64,000 bases of DNA, from contig NZ_JAIOUO010000003.1 of assembly GCF_019931195.1 (NCBI RefSeq), positions 785,843-849,842 on the forward strand. The letters are read 5' to 3'. Below are positions 53,541-62,167 of this stretch, piece after piece. The notes beneath the pieces were generated by a model, which saw nothing but the letters and a program-made list of their open reading frames with translations, was not told where the DNA came from and did no database searches. Numbering within the stretch: the first letter of the stretch is position 1; each line of letters opens with the position of its first letter. A program made the position numbers and the translations under genes. Source of the DNA: Marinobacter sp. F4216 (GTDB lineage: Bacteria; Pseudomonadota; Gammaproteobacteria; Pseudomonadales; Oleiphilaceae).

Positions 53541-55220
53541 CTAGAGAAGCAGGGTGCGGATATCACTGAGCAATTGAGACAACACGCTGGTGAAGCGCGC
53601 CGCATCGGCCCCGTTCACCGCACGGTGGTCGTAGGACAGGGACAACGGCAGCATTAGCCGCGGCAGGAAATCGCCACCGTCCCACACCGGTTTCATAGCC
53701 GCCTTGGACACCCCAAGAATAGCCACCTCTGGTGTATTCACGATCGGCGTGAACGCCGTGCCGCCAATACCGCCCAAGCTGGTAATGGTAAAGCAGGCAC
53801 CCTGCATTTCCTTCGGTTTGAGCTGCTTGTCCCGCGCCTTCTGTGCCAGCTCGGCACTTTCGGCCGCCAGCTCCCACAAGCCCTTCTGATCCACATCACG
53901 GATGACGGGAACCATCAGCCCGTGAGGCGTATCCACGGCAATACCAATGTGGATGTACTTCTTGCGGACCACTTCCTTCTTGTCCATGTCCAGCGACACA
54001 TTGAACTGGGGCAGTTCCGCCAGCGCAACGGCACAGGCCTTGAGCAGGAATGGCAGCGGGGTCATTTTCACGCCACGCTTTTCGCCTGCGGCCTTCTGGG
54101 CCTTGCGGAACGACTCCATATCGGTGATGTCCGCTTCGTCGAACTGGGTAACGTGCGGAACGTTCAGCCAGCTTCTCTGCATGTTCGTTGCGGTTGCCGA
54201 CATCATGCGGGACATAGGCTCCCGCTCGATATCGCCAAACTGGCTGAAGTCCGGCAGTTTCACACCCGGTATGCCGGAACCGGTGGCAACACCACCGCCC
54301 TGCTGGACCTGCTGAAGCTGGCTCTTCACGTAGGCGTGAACGTCGTCTTTCAGGATTCGGCTCCTGGGTCCCGAGCCCTTCACCCGGGCGAGATCCGCCC
54401 CCAACTCCCGGGCCAGTTTTCGGACTGCGGGTCCTGCGTGGACCTTGGCACCGGGCGATGGCGGCTCATAAGTCGAACGCTGCGGCTCGACAGCATCGGC
54501 CTTCGACTCACCACCACCCGACTCAGACGCCCTGGATCCAGACTTCGACTCGGACTTGGATGCCGGTTCTGCCTCTTCAGAAGCTTCACCTTCACCACCC
54601 TCTTCCTCAATGGTCATCTCCAGCAGATCATCCCCTTCGGACAGCTTGTCGCCCTCCGAGACGAGGATCTTGCCAACCTTGCCCCCAAAGGGCGACGGGA
54701 TTTCCATGGTGGCCTTGTCGGATTCCACCGTGACCAGCGGGTCCTCGGCTTCAATCGTGTCACCTTCCGACACGTTGATCTCAATAACCGGAACATCTTC
54801 AAAGCCGTCCAGCGAGGGCACCTTGACGGTTTCCTTGCGGGAACCACCAGAAGACTTGGCCGGCTTTGGCGCCTCTTCTTTCGTCTCCTCCGAAACGCTT
54901 GATGCTTCGTCGCCGCCTTCGGAGGCACTGGCATCGCCCGAATCGGCGCTTTCGGTGTCAGAAGAATCGTCGTCACCACCACCAGACGCATCCAGGGTAC
55001 CTACCACATCTCCTTCCTTCACCTTATCGCCGACTTTCACGGAAATGCCCGTGATTTTGCCGGCCGCAGGCGCTGGCAACTCTACCGATGCCTTGTCCGA
55101 CTCGACGGCCAGAATCGGGTCTTCGGCTTCAACCGAGTCACCTTCGCTGACGAGAACTTCAATAACCTCGACCTCATCCGCTCCGCCGAGATCGGGAACC
55201 TTGATTTCCTGTTCACTCAT
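53541..55220 (-). CDS. aceF: Pyruvate dehydrogenase E2 (dihydrolipoamide acetyltransferase)
   Basis: This 559-residue E2 has two lipoyl domains (lipoyl lysines K43 and K169 in ESDKA motifs), a peripheral subunit-binding domain (about residues 258-298, AVRKLARELGADLARVKGSGPRSRILKDDV), and a catalytic domain ending with the HRAVNGADAARF active site. It moves acetyl groups from E1 to CoA. The linkers at about 79-125 and 206-247 are unusually rich in Asp, Glu, Ser and Gly rather than the Ala/Pro linkers of E. coli, possibly a halophile trait. It is 10 bp downstream of aceE. Confidence 0.96.
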   Translation of the reverse strand: MSEQEIKVPDLGGADEVEVIEVLVSEGDSVEAEDPILAVESDKASVELPAPAAGKITGISVKVGDKVKEGDVVGTLDASGGGDDDSSDTESADSGDASASEGGDEASSVSEETKEEAPKPAKSSGGSRKETVKVPSLDGFEDVPVIEINVSEGDTIEAEDPLVTVESDKATMEIPSPFGGKVGKILVSEGDKLSEGDDLLEMTIEEEGGEGEASEEAEPASKSESKSGSRASESGGGESKADAVEPQRSTYEPPSPGAKVHAGPAVRKLARELGADLARVKGSGPRSRILKDDVHAYVKSQLQQVQQGGGVATGSGIPGVKLPDFSQFGDIEREPMSRMMSATATNMQRSWLNVPHVTQFDEADITDMESFRKAQKAAGEKRGVKMTPLPFLLKACAVALAELPQFNVSLDMDKKEVVRKKYIHIGIAVDTPHGLMVPVIRDVDQKGLWELAAESAELAQKARDKQLKPKEMQGACFTITSLGGIGGTAFTPIVNTPEVAILGVSKAAMKPVWDGGDFLPRLMLPLSLSYDHRAVNGADAARFTSVLSQLLSDIRTLLL

Positions 55221-55230
55221 GGCGGACTCC

Positions 55231-57900
55231 TTAGCTCAGCACCGGGTTCGTTTTATTACGATCGATTCCGTACTTACGCATCGCTTCAAGGACCACATCC
55301 TGTTTGATGTCGCCGTCCCGGGCCAGGGCTGCAAGCGCGGTCACGGCCACATGGTAGCGATCCACTTCAAAGTGGCTGCGCAGTCGCTCCCGGGTATCGC
55401 TGCGACCGAAACCATCGGTGCCCAGGGTCAGATAGGTCTTCGGAATGTAGGCACGAACCTGTTCAGACAGCAGCTTCATGTAGTCGGTGGAGGACACGAC
55501 CGGACCGTCCTGCTTCTCCAGGCACTGGGTGATGAACGGCTTCTTGGGCGTATCGTCCGGATGCAGCCGGTTCCAGCGCTCGATGTGCAAACCATCCCGC
55601 GCCAGCTCGTTGAAGCTGGTCACGCTCCAGACATCACTGGCCACACCAAAGTCGTCTTTCAGCAGTTCAGCCGCCGCCCGGACTTCGTTCAGGATGGAAC
55701 CGGCGCCCAGCAACTGGACACGCGGTGATTTCTTACGGCCCTTGGTCTCGACCGACTCAAGCTGGTACATCCCCTTGATGATGCCCTCTTCGACCTTCTT
55801 GCCTTTCGGCATGGCCGGCTGCTCGTAATTCTCGTTCTCAATGGTCAGGTAATAGAAGACGTTCTGGTTATCCTCGAACATCTCCTTGATGCCGTGCTGA
55901 ACCACCACCGCCAGCTCATATCCGTAGGCCGGATCATAGGACTTACAGCTCGGGATGGTTTGCGCCAGGATGTGACTGTGGCCATCCTGGTGCTGCAGCC
56001 CCTCGCCGTTCAGTGTGGTGCGGCCTGCCGTGCCACCCACCAGGAAGCCCCGGGCCTGGATATCACCAGACGCCCACGCCAGATCGCCAACCCGCTGGAA
56101 GCCGAACATGGAGTAGAAGATGTAGAACGGCACCAGCGCAAAGTTGTTGGTGCTGTAAGAGGTGGCCGCCGCCATCCAGGCCGCCATGGAGCCATCTTCG
56201 TTGATGCCCTCTTCAAGGATCTGGCCTTTCTTGTCTTCCCGGTAGTACATGATCTGGTCACGGTCTTCCGGGACGTATTTCTGACCCTCGGACGTGTAAA
56301 TACCGAGCTGACGGAACATGCCTTCCATACCGAAGGTCCGAGCCTCATCCGGCACGATGGGGACCACACGCTTGCCAATGCGTTTGTCCTTGGTCAGCGC
56401 GGTCAGCAGGCGCACGAAGGCCATGGTGGTGGAAATCTTCCGGTCGCCGGAACCTTCCAGCAGTGCCTTGAACGTATCCAGCGGCGGCGCATCCAGCGGC
56501 TGGCAGTCTTTGCGCCGCTTGGGATAGAAGCCACCCAGTTCCTGACGCCGCTTCTTCATGTAGACCATTTCAGGGCTGTCCGGCGCCGGACGGTAGTAAG
56601 GCACCTTTTTAAGATCTTCATCTTTAATCGGCACGCCAAAACGATCACGGAAGGCTTTCAGCTGGTCCATGTCGAGCTTCTTCAGGGAGTGCGCCGTATT
56701 CTGCGCTTCACCAGCCGTGCCGAAGCCATAGCCCTTGATGGTGTGGGCAAGAATGACGGTCGGACGGTTGCCATGATCGTTCACCGCCTTGTGGTAGGCC
56801 GCGTAGATTTTGTACGGATCGTGACCGCCGCGATTGAGCTTCCCGATGTCCTCGTCCGACAGAGTCTCGACCAGCTTGGACAGCTCCGGATACTTACCGA
56901 AGAAGTGCTTGCGGGTGTAGGCCGGGCCGTTACTCTTGAAGTTCTGCAGGTCACCATCGACCACTTCGTCCATGACCCGCTGCATGATGCCGTCCTTGTC
57001 CTTCTCGAACAGTGGATCCCACATGCGGCCCCAGACCACTTTGAGCACGTTCCAGCCAGCACCACGGAAGATACCTTCGAGCTCCTGGATGATCTTGCCG
57101 TTACCCCGTACCGGCCCGTCCAGGCGCTGCAGGTTGCAGTTGACCACGAAGATCAGGTTGCCGAGGTTCTCCCGTCCCGCCATCGAAATGGAGCCCAGGG
57201 TTTCCGGTTCGTCACACTCACCATCGCCCACGAAACACCAGACTTTCCGGTCACCCATATCAATGAGTTCCCGGCTGTGCAGGTACTTCATAACGTGGGC
57301 CTGATAGATGGCCTGGATTGGCCCAAGCCCCATGGAGACGGTGGGGAATTGCCAGTAGTCCGGCATGAGCCAGGGGTGCGGATAGGAAGACAGCCCGTTG
57401 CCATCCACTTCTTCACGGTATTTATCCAGCTGCTCTTCTTCAAAACGCCCTTCCAGGAAAGAACGGGCATAGATGCCGGGCGACGAGTGCCCCTGGAAAT
57501 ACACCAGATCCGATTCGCGCTCGTCGTCACCGCCGTGGAAGAAGTAGTTGAAACCCACATCGTACAGGGTCGCTGCGGAGGAGAACGACGATACGTGCCC
57601 CCCAAGTTCGCCCGGGCGCTGGTTCGCCCGCAACACCATGGCCATGGCGTTCCACCGGATCAACGAACGGATGCGGCGCTCCATGAACAGATCGCCGGGC
57701 ATCCGGGCTTCCTGGGTAACAGGAATCGTGTTTCGGAAGGGCGTGTTGATAGAGTACGGCAACTCGGTGCCGTCCCGACTGGCGCGCTCCGATAACCGCT
57801 CAAGAATAAACTTGGCGCGATCAACGCCCTCATTCTCAATCAGCGACTCAAGCGCATCCAGCCATTCACTGGTTTCGATGGGATCATCGTCCTGGTACAT
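55231..57900 (-). CDS. aceE: Pyruvate dehydrogenase E1 component, homodimeric type
   Basis: This 889-residue thiamine diphosphate enzyme has the cofactor motif GDGECDEPETLGSISMAGRENLGNLIFVVNCN and the AceE-specific EGLQHQDGHSHILAQTIPSC. It decarboxylates pyruvate and acetylates the lipoyl groups of AceF. The length matches the E. coli type. The ATG at 57900 has GGGGGAGGG upstream. The lpd (E3) gene is not in the window. Confidence 0.97.
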   Translation of the reverse strand: MYQDDDPIETSEWLDALESLIENEGVDRAKFILERLSERASRDGTELPYSINTPFRNTIPVTQEARMPGDLFMERRIRSLIRWNAMAMVLRANQRPGELGGHVSSFSSAATLYDVGFNYFFHGGDDERESDLVYFQGHSSPGIYARSFLEGRFEEEQLDKYREEVDGNGLSSYPHPWLMPDYWQFPTVSMGLGPIQAIYQAHVMKYLHSRELIDMGDRKVWCFVGDGECDEPETLGSISMAGRENLGNLIFVVNCNLQRLDGPVRGNGKIIQELEGIFRGAGWNVLKVVWGRMWDPLFEKDKDGIMQRVMDEVVDGDLQNFKSNGPAYTRKHFFGKYPELSKLVETLSDEDIGKLNRGGHDPYKIYAAYHKAVNDHGNRPTVILAHTIKGYGFGTAGEAQNTAHSLKKLDMDQLKAFRDRFGVPIKDEDLKKVPYYRPAPDSPEMVYMKKRRQELGGFYPKRRKDCQPLDAPPLDTFKALLEGSGDRKISTTMAFVRLLTALTKDKRIGKRVVPIVPDEARTFGMEGMFRQLGIYTSEGQKYVPEDRDQIMYYREDKKGQILEEGINEDGSMAAWMAAATSYSTNNFALVPFYIFYSMFGFQRVGDLAWASGDIQARGFLVGGTAGRTTLNGEGLQHQDGHSHILAQTIPSCKSYDPAYGYELAVVVQHGIKEMFEDNQNVFYYLTIENENYEQPAMPKGKKVEEGIIKGMYQLESVETKGRKKSPRVQLLGAGSILNEVRAAAELLKDDFGVASDVWSVTSFNELARDGLHIERWNRLHPDDTPKKPFITQCLEKQDGPVVSSTDYMKLLSEQVRAYIPKTYLTLGTDGFGRSDTRERLRSHFEVDRYHVAVTALAALARDGDIKQDVVLEAMRKYGIDRNKTNPVLS

Positions 57901-58290
57901 CAAACCCTCCCCCTAAGACCTATATAAAGAAGATGCTGGCGCCCGTTTCCGACTCGGCGCACGACCTGTTTGAATAGCTGCGTTGGATTACAGGGTGTTG
58001 CTATGCTCTTGTTTTAGCGTACTCATCCGCGCCATTTTGCGAACACAAAGCTCTCAACAAGCATAGAACAGCTTTGCCACTTTTCCTGCCGCGCACCCTT
58101 TACAGAATGGCCCACTCGCCACAAATGCCAGCGAGAGATCCCACGAAGAGGCAAAGCGCCCCACAAAATGTAGTAATTTTTACATCAGGATGAACAAAAA
58201 TGCGCTTATTTGAGCAAACCTTCCGCAGCCAAATTGCTTTTGTTTAGATTACTTACGGAAGAATGACGACTTTACCCCCCTCAAGCAACC
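57901..58290. other. Long AT-rich intergenic region upstream of aceE
   Basis: No credible small gene was found. It should hold the aceE promoter, but no convincing sigma-70 pair could be chosen. CTAAGACC at 57913-57920, just ahead of the aceE ribosome site, repeats one half of the 18-bp operator found at 58294-58311. Confidence 0.5.
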
Positions 58291-58314
58291 GGACTCAGAC
58301 CAATGTCTTAGTCC
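58291..58314. promoter_or_regulatory. 18-bp palindromic operator, site B (aceE/kamA intergenic)
   Basis: GGACTCAGAC-CAAT-GTCTTAGTCC has 10-bp arms with one mismatch. The complement of its core, CTAAGACATTGGTCTGAG (58294-58311), matches site A upstream of the porin at 16 of 18 positions. It lies about 250 bp upstream of kamA and 390 bp upstream of aceE. Confidence 0.6.
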
Positions 58315-58460
58315 AGCGCCGGTTACACAATTAGTTCAAACTCTAAACAAAAATTACGAACGAACGCCCACCAGCTTTGCTAAAAACCTCGCTCTTTCGA
58401 TGGCTTACCCTTCACTCACAGAAACCAACTCTTTAGTGACAAAGATTTTTTTAATTAGAC

Positions 58461-58489
58461 CTGAAAACAAAATCCAACTTTTGTATACT
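58461..58489 (+). promoter_or_regulatory. Probable sigma-70 promoter of the kamA-like gene
   Basis: CTGAAA (58461-58466), a 17-bp spacer, and TATACT (58484-58489) form a good promoter. Transcription would start near 58496, leaving a leader of about 70 nt before the ATG. Confidence 0.6.
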
Positions 58490-58566
58490 CGCTGCCCACT
58501 TTTCCACGGGGGCGCCACACCATCCCGCGCTCCCGCTCCAATGACACTTAACCCTGAGGGCGATCT

Positions 58567-59931
58567 ATGAACTCCATCGTCACCTTCCCGAACCGGATTC
58601 CTACTACCGAGTTCGAAGAGAGGCGCTTTAAGGTCTACACAGACCGCCAGCTCGACAAAATCGAGGCGATCCAGAGCCTCCCGGAAGACACCCTGTTCGA
58701 AATGAAGGTTGTCGCCAGCGTGCTGCCATTCCGGGTCAACGAGTACGTGATCAACGAACTGATCAACTGGAACAAGGTGCCCAACGACCCGATCTACCAG
58801 CTGGTCTTCCCCCAGAAGGGCATGCTCAAAGACGAACACTACGAGCGCATGGCCGAGCTGCACCGCAGCGGTGCCGACAAGAAAGAGATTCAGGCGGTTG
58901 CCAAGGAAATCCGCGACGAACTGAACCCGCACCCGGCCGGCCAGATGGAAATGAACATGCCGACCCTGGATGGTGAAGTTCTGGATGGCGTTCAGCACAA
59001 GTACCGGGAGACCGTGCTGTTTTTCCCGGCCCAGGGCCAGACCTGTCACTCCTACTGCACCTTCTGCTTCCGCTGGGCACAGTTCGTGGGCGACAAAGAC
59101 CTGAAAATGGCCAGCACCGAAGCCGAGAAGTTGCACAGCTACCTGAAGGAGCACACCGAAGTCACCGATTTGCTGGTGACCGGTGGCGACCCCATGGTGA
59201 TGAAAACCAAGAACCTGGTGCAGTACCTGGAACCGCTGCTGGATCCGGAGTTTGACCACATCCAGAGCATCCGAATCGGCACCAAGGCCCTCACCTTCTG
59301 GCCGTACCGCTTTGTGACTGACAAGGATTCGGATGAACTGATGGACCTGCTGGCCCGCCTCGTGGACGGCGGCAAGCACGTGGCCATCATGGCCCACTAC
59401 AACCACTGGCAGGAAATCAGCACCGACATCGCCGAAGAAGCCATTCGCCGCATCCGTGCCACCGGTGCCGAAATCCGAGCCCAGGGCCCACTGATCAAGC
59501 ACGTCAACGACAACGCCGACGACTGGGCCAAGCTGTGGAAGAAAGAAGTCCAACTGGGCATCATCCCCTACTACATGTTTGTCGAGCGGGATACTGGCGC
59601 CAAGAACTACTTCGAAGTGCCACTGGCCGAGGCCTACCACATCTATCGCGACGCCATGAAGCAGGTCAGTGGCCTGGCCCGCACCGCCCGCGGCCCCTCG
59701 ATGAGCGCGGGCCCGGGCAAGGTAGAAGTCCAGGGCATTACCGAAATCAACGGCGAGAAAGTGTTCGTCCTTCGCTTCCTGCAAGGCCGGAACCCGGACT
59801 GGTTCCAGCGCCCGTTCTTCGCCAAGTACTCAGACACCGCCACCTGGCTGCACGAACTGGAGCCGGCGTTCGGAGAGGAGAAATTCTTCTTCGAGGATGA
59901 GTATGAGGAAATGAAGAAGGGCAACGGCTGA
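58567..59931 (+). CDS. KamA-family radical SAM protein (lysine 2,3-aminomutase-like)
   Basis: This 454-residue protein has the radical SAM cluster motif C160-x3-C164-x2-C167 (CHSYCTFCF) and TGGDPM at 205-210. A lysine in AGPGK385 corresponds to the PLP lysine (K337) of clostridial lysine 2,3-aminomutase. VNDN keeps the first amino-group aspartate. The residue seven before the PLP lysine, Asp330 in the lysine enzyme, appears to be Ser378 here by my own alignment, so lysine is doubtful as substrate. No beta-lysine acetyltransferase or fermentation genes are nearby. It is a single-gene unit with its own promoter; the reaction is unknown. Confidence 0.8.
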   Translation: MNSIVTFPNRIPTTEFEERRFKVYTDRQLDKIEAIQSLPEDTLFEMKVVASVLPFRVNEYVINELINWNKVPNDPIYQLVFPQKGMLKDEHYERMAELHRSGADKKEIQAVAKEIRDELNPHPAGQMEMNMPTLDGEVLDGVQHKYRETVLFFPAQGQTCHSYCTFCFRWAQFVGDKDLKMASTEAEKLHSYLKEHTEVTDLLVTGGDPMVMKTKNLVQYLEPLLDPEFDHIQSIRIGTKALTFWPYRFVTDKDSDELMDLLARLVDGGKHVAIMAHYNHWQEISTDIAEEAIRRIRATGAEIRAQGPLIKHVNDNADDWAKLWKKEVQLGIIPYYMFVERDTGAKNYFEVPLAEAYHIYRDAMKQVSGLARTARGPSMSAGPGKVEVQGITEINGEKVFVLRFLQGRNPDWFQRPFFAKYSDTATWLHELEPAFGEEKFFFEDEYEEMKKGNG

Positions 59932-60018
59932 TTGACCGGACTGCCCTGAGCAGAAAAAGCCCCGTCACTGACCAAGCCGTTTGGCTTAAGTGTGGCTAGC
60001 TTCACTGACAACCCGACC

Positions 60019-60063
60019 GAAAGCACCTACAATACTGTACATCCAGACAGTGTAGGTGCTTTC
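60019..60063. repeat. Left terminal hairpin of a probable transposable element
   Basis: The arms GAAAGCACCTAC (60019-60030) and GTAGGTGCTTTC (60052-60063) are perfect, with a second 5-bp stem ACTGT/ACAGT inside and an AAT bulge. The right arm contains AGGTG (60054-60058), the Shine-Dalgarno of the transposase-like gene that starts at 60068, so the hairpin would mask it in RNA. The sequence GCAGGAGCTTTC at 61888-61899 is a related inverted copy at the other end. Confidence 0.7.
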
Positions 60064-60067
60064 AAAT

Positions 60068-61888
60068 ATGGGGAAGAAATCTTTCCAAAAACAACCGCCC
60101 AGAATCCCCCTTCCTGTTGAAGGCATCCAGGTCAATGGTTGTCGAAACCCGACGTGTAAGAACTTTTTGTCGCTCAACTCGATCAAAAAGTTTGATGGAG
60201 ATGAAAAAGAGTTGCCAGAGGCCTATCAGCGCGGCGGCTCCTACCGGGTTGCCGGAACAGGAAAACATACCGCCTCTCTAGTTTGTGAAATCTGCTCGGG
60301 TCGAAAAAAACAGGGTGAGAACATTACCGCTGTATCGACAACCCTAAAGAGCAATCAAGCCGTTCATGAAGAACTGTCTAGGATCGCAAGCTATCTGGAA
60401 GAAAATCCGCTTGTTTGCCCGAATGAAGCCTGTGACAGCAACATAGGGAAAAAGCCGAAAGCCGTCAAGAAAAATGGCAAAACGAGTACTGGCAATCAGC
60501 GCTATCAGTGCCTTCATTGTGGCAAAAGCTTTTCCGAGAAACCGAAAACCCGAAAGCAGACGAAACCTCACTTAAACAAGCTTTTATTCAGGCTTTTGGT
60601 CAACAAGGAGCCAATCCGAAGAATTGCAGAACTGCTCAAAATCTCGGAAAGCACCGTGTACGACAAGATAAGATTCATTCACCGACAGTGTCTGGCATTT
60701 GCCAAGAGTCGTGAAAAAAAGCTAGAGAAAATCGATTTTGAGAGGCTGTACCTGTCGACCGACCGCATAATTCTTATGACGAACTGGTTTCGGAGGAACG
60801 ACAAGCGGAACTCCGATCTTTACGGAATTGCGACTGCCTGCCTCGATTCAAGTTACGTTTTTGCTTTTAACTTCAACTTTGACGGGGCTGTAAGCCTCTC
60901 TGAGGCGGAGAATGACTCCAAGGAAACGGGAGACCACGAACTCGCAAAACACCACAGAAAGCACGCCAGGATCTGGCTGAGCCAAGAGTTTAACGAAGCC
61001 GCTAAGAGCCGACCGACGAAAGAAAAACTTCCGGTGGCCGGAAGTCTGAGGGACGAAATTCAGATTAAGGTGTTGGTCGACGCAAAATACAATGCTTCAG
61101 GTGGATCAGAGCAAATCGATCCAACGAAGCAATTACCTGCTCGCGGAGCCATGGTGCATAACGAATACACCATGCTCGCTCACTTCTTTTTGCTGAAGCG
61201 CTTTTTTAAAAATACTGAGAAGACTCGCTTCTTCCTCGATCTCGACAGCGGTATGAAGACCGCTTATATCTCAGCGTTTCGCGAAGAGATCGCTGAGGGA
61301 CGCTCAGATGGATTTCTGGTGCGAACCTCAAAGAACAAGACGAATGATGAAAAAGAAAAGCTGGTTGCCGAATTTCGCAAAATGGCCTCTGAGTCGACGG
61401 GTATACCAGTGAGAAAACTGACACACCAAGACCTGAAGGGAGTCACGAACAATCTCATCGTCGAGCGCCTGGAACTGCCTATTAGAATTCCAAATTCTCC
61501 GGAGCGGTGGATAGAGCACCCGTGGGTTTCAAAAGCAGAACCCGAGAAAATGGTGGCCGCTGTGACCGACCTGTCAAAGTACGATGTCATGCATCAGGCC
61601 AATCTCTACCGAAAGGTGACTCTCGCTCCGGCAGATCGGTTCTTCATGAACATTCGGCGAATGTCGACGTACTTTGAGAGGCCTTTTCAATCAGGCACGA
61701 GCATGAGTCGGATTTGGCATGGATACTCGGCCTATAACCCTGAAATGTATACGATCATTGGCGATATATTCCGGGTTCATTACAACTACTGCGGGAGGTC
61801 GTCCAGGAAGGTTACGCCAGCGATGAAGCTCGGGCTTGCCAAAGCCCCAATTCCTGAGGAGAAGATTCTGTATTACAAAAAGTACTAG
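60068..61888 (+). CDS. DDE transposase-like protein with N-terminal zinc ribbons
   Basis: This 606-residue protein has, in order, a Cys pair region (GCRNPTCKNF, CEICSG), an InsA-like zinc ribbon (CPNEACDSN...RYQCLHCGKSF), a helix-turn-helix (VNKEPIRRIAELLKISESTVYDKIRFIH), and an RNase H-like core. Candidate catalytic residues are D232 (STDR), D391 or D393 (FLDLDSG) and E537 (YFERP). The tail RKVTPAMKLGLAKAP is common in transposases. The ATG at 60068 is preferred over a GTG at 60056 inside the hairpin. It is about twice the size of common insertion sequence transposases, and I do not recognise the IS family. Confidence 0.7.
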   Translation: MGKKSFQKQPPRIPLPVEGIQVNGCRNPTCKNFLSLNSIKKFDGDEKELPEAYQRGGSYRVAGTGKHTASLVCEICSGRKKQGENITAVSTTLKSNQAVHEELSRIASYLEENPLVCPNEACDSNIGKKPKAVKKNGKTSTGNQRYQCLHCGKSFSEKPKTRKQTKPHLNKLLFRLLVNKEPIRRIAELLKISESTVYDKIRFIHRQCLAFAKSREKKLEKIDFERLYLSTDRIILMTNWFRRNDKRNSDLYGIATACLDSSYVFAFNFNFDGAVSLSEAENDSKETGDHELAKHHRKHARIWLSQEFNEAAKSRPTKEKLPVAGSLRDEIQIKVLVDAKYNASGGSEQIDPTKQLPARGAMVHNEYTMLAHFFLLKRFFKNTEKTRFFLDLDSGMKTAYISAFREEIAEGRSDGFLVRTSKNKTNDEKEKLVAEFRKMASESTGIPVRKLTHQDLKGVTNNLIVERLELPIRIPNSPERWIEHPWVSKAEPEKMVAAVTDLSKYDVMHQANLYRKVTLAPADRFFMNIRRMSTYFERPFQSGTSMSRIWHGYSAYNPEMYTIIGDIFRVHYNYCGRSSRKVTPAMKLGLAKAPIPEEKILYYKKY

Positions 61889-61899
61889 CAGGAGCTTTC

Positions 61900-62167
61900 C
61901 ACTGTAATAGCACGACTCAAATCTGGCATCGTTTTTTGAAAACGTGAGGTTTAATGCAGTTTAAATGAGTCTGCACTTTTGCTTTTGTTAAAGAATATCC
62001 CGGTCCACGCAAACCCAACTGTGTGTCGATATTTTTTACATATCCAGCTAACGCTAAAATTGGATAAGTCAGTATAAGATTACGAATTAGCTTGATAAAA
62101 GCATTTTTGGTCCATTGCTTGCGTAAATCTTGCTAATTTAAATACGACCTACACTTGAGGGATGGTC
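61900..62167. other. AT-rich intergenic region upstream of the PEP-CTERM gene
   Basis: No gene is evident. It must hold the promoter of the PEP-CTERM gene. Composition is clearly lower in GC than the catabolic part of the window. Confidence 0.4.

Larger units (their letters stand above)
60019..61899 (+). mobile_element. Probable insertion element carrying a zinc-ribbon DDE transposase
   Basis: The proposed 1881-bp element is bounded by imperfect 12-bp inverted repeats GAAAGCACCTAC and GAAAGCTCCTGC (complement of 61888-61899; 9 of 12 identical, with further similarity inward). It is filled by one transposase-like gene. GC content and codon use are lower than in the kamA side. No clear target duplication was seen at the ends, so boundaries are tentative. 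It separates the housekeeping region from an AT-rich tail. Confidence 0.55.

Noticed and set aside
55894..57795. A 633-codon open frame on the plus strand antisense to aceE
   Set aside because: It mirrors the high-GC third-position pattern of aceE, has no ribosome site, and its translation has no domain; aceE is unambiguous.
58405..59784. A 459-codon minus-strand frame antisense to the kamA-like gene
   Set aside because: The product is a low-complexity His/Gly/Val-rich shadow with no start signal. The radical SAM frame on the plus strand has all motifs.
60009..61909. Target-site duplication flanking the 60.0-61.9 kb element
   Set aside because: The bases outside the proposed ends do not match each other, so no duplication can be claimed and the ends remain tentative.
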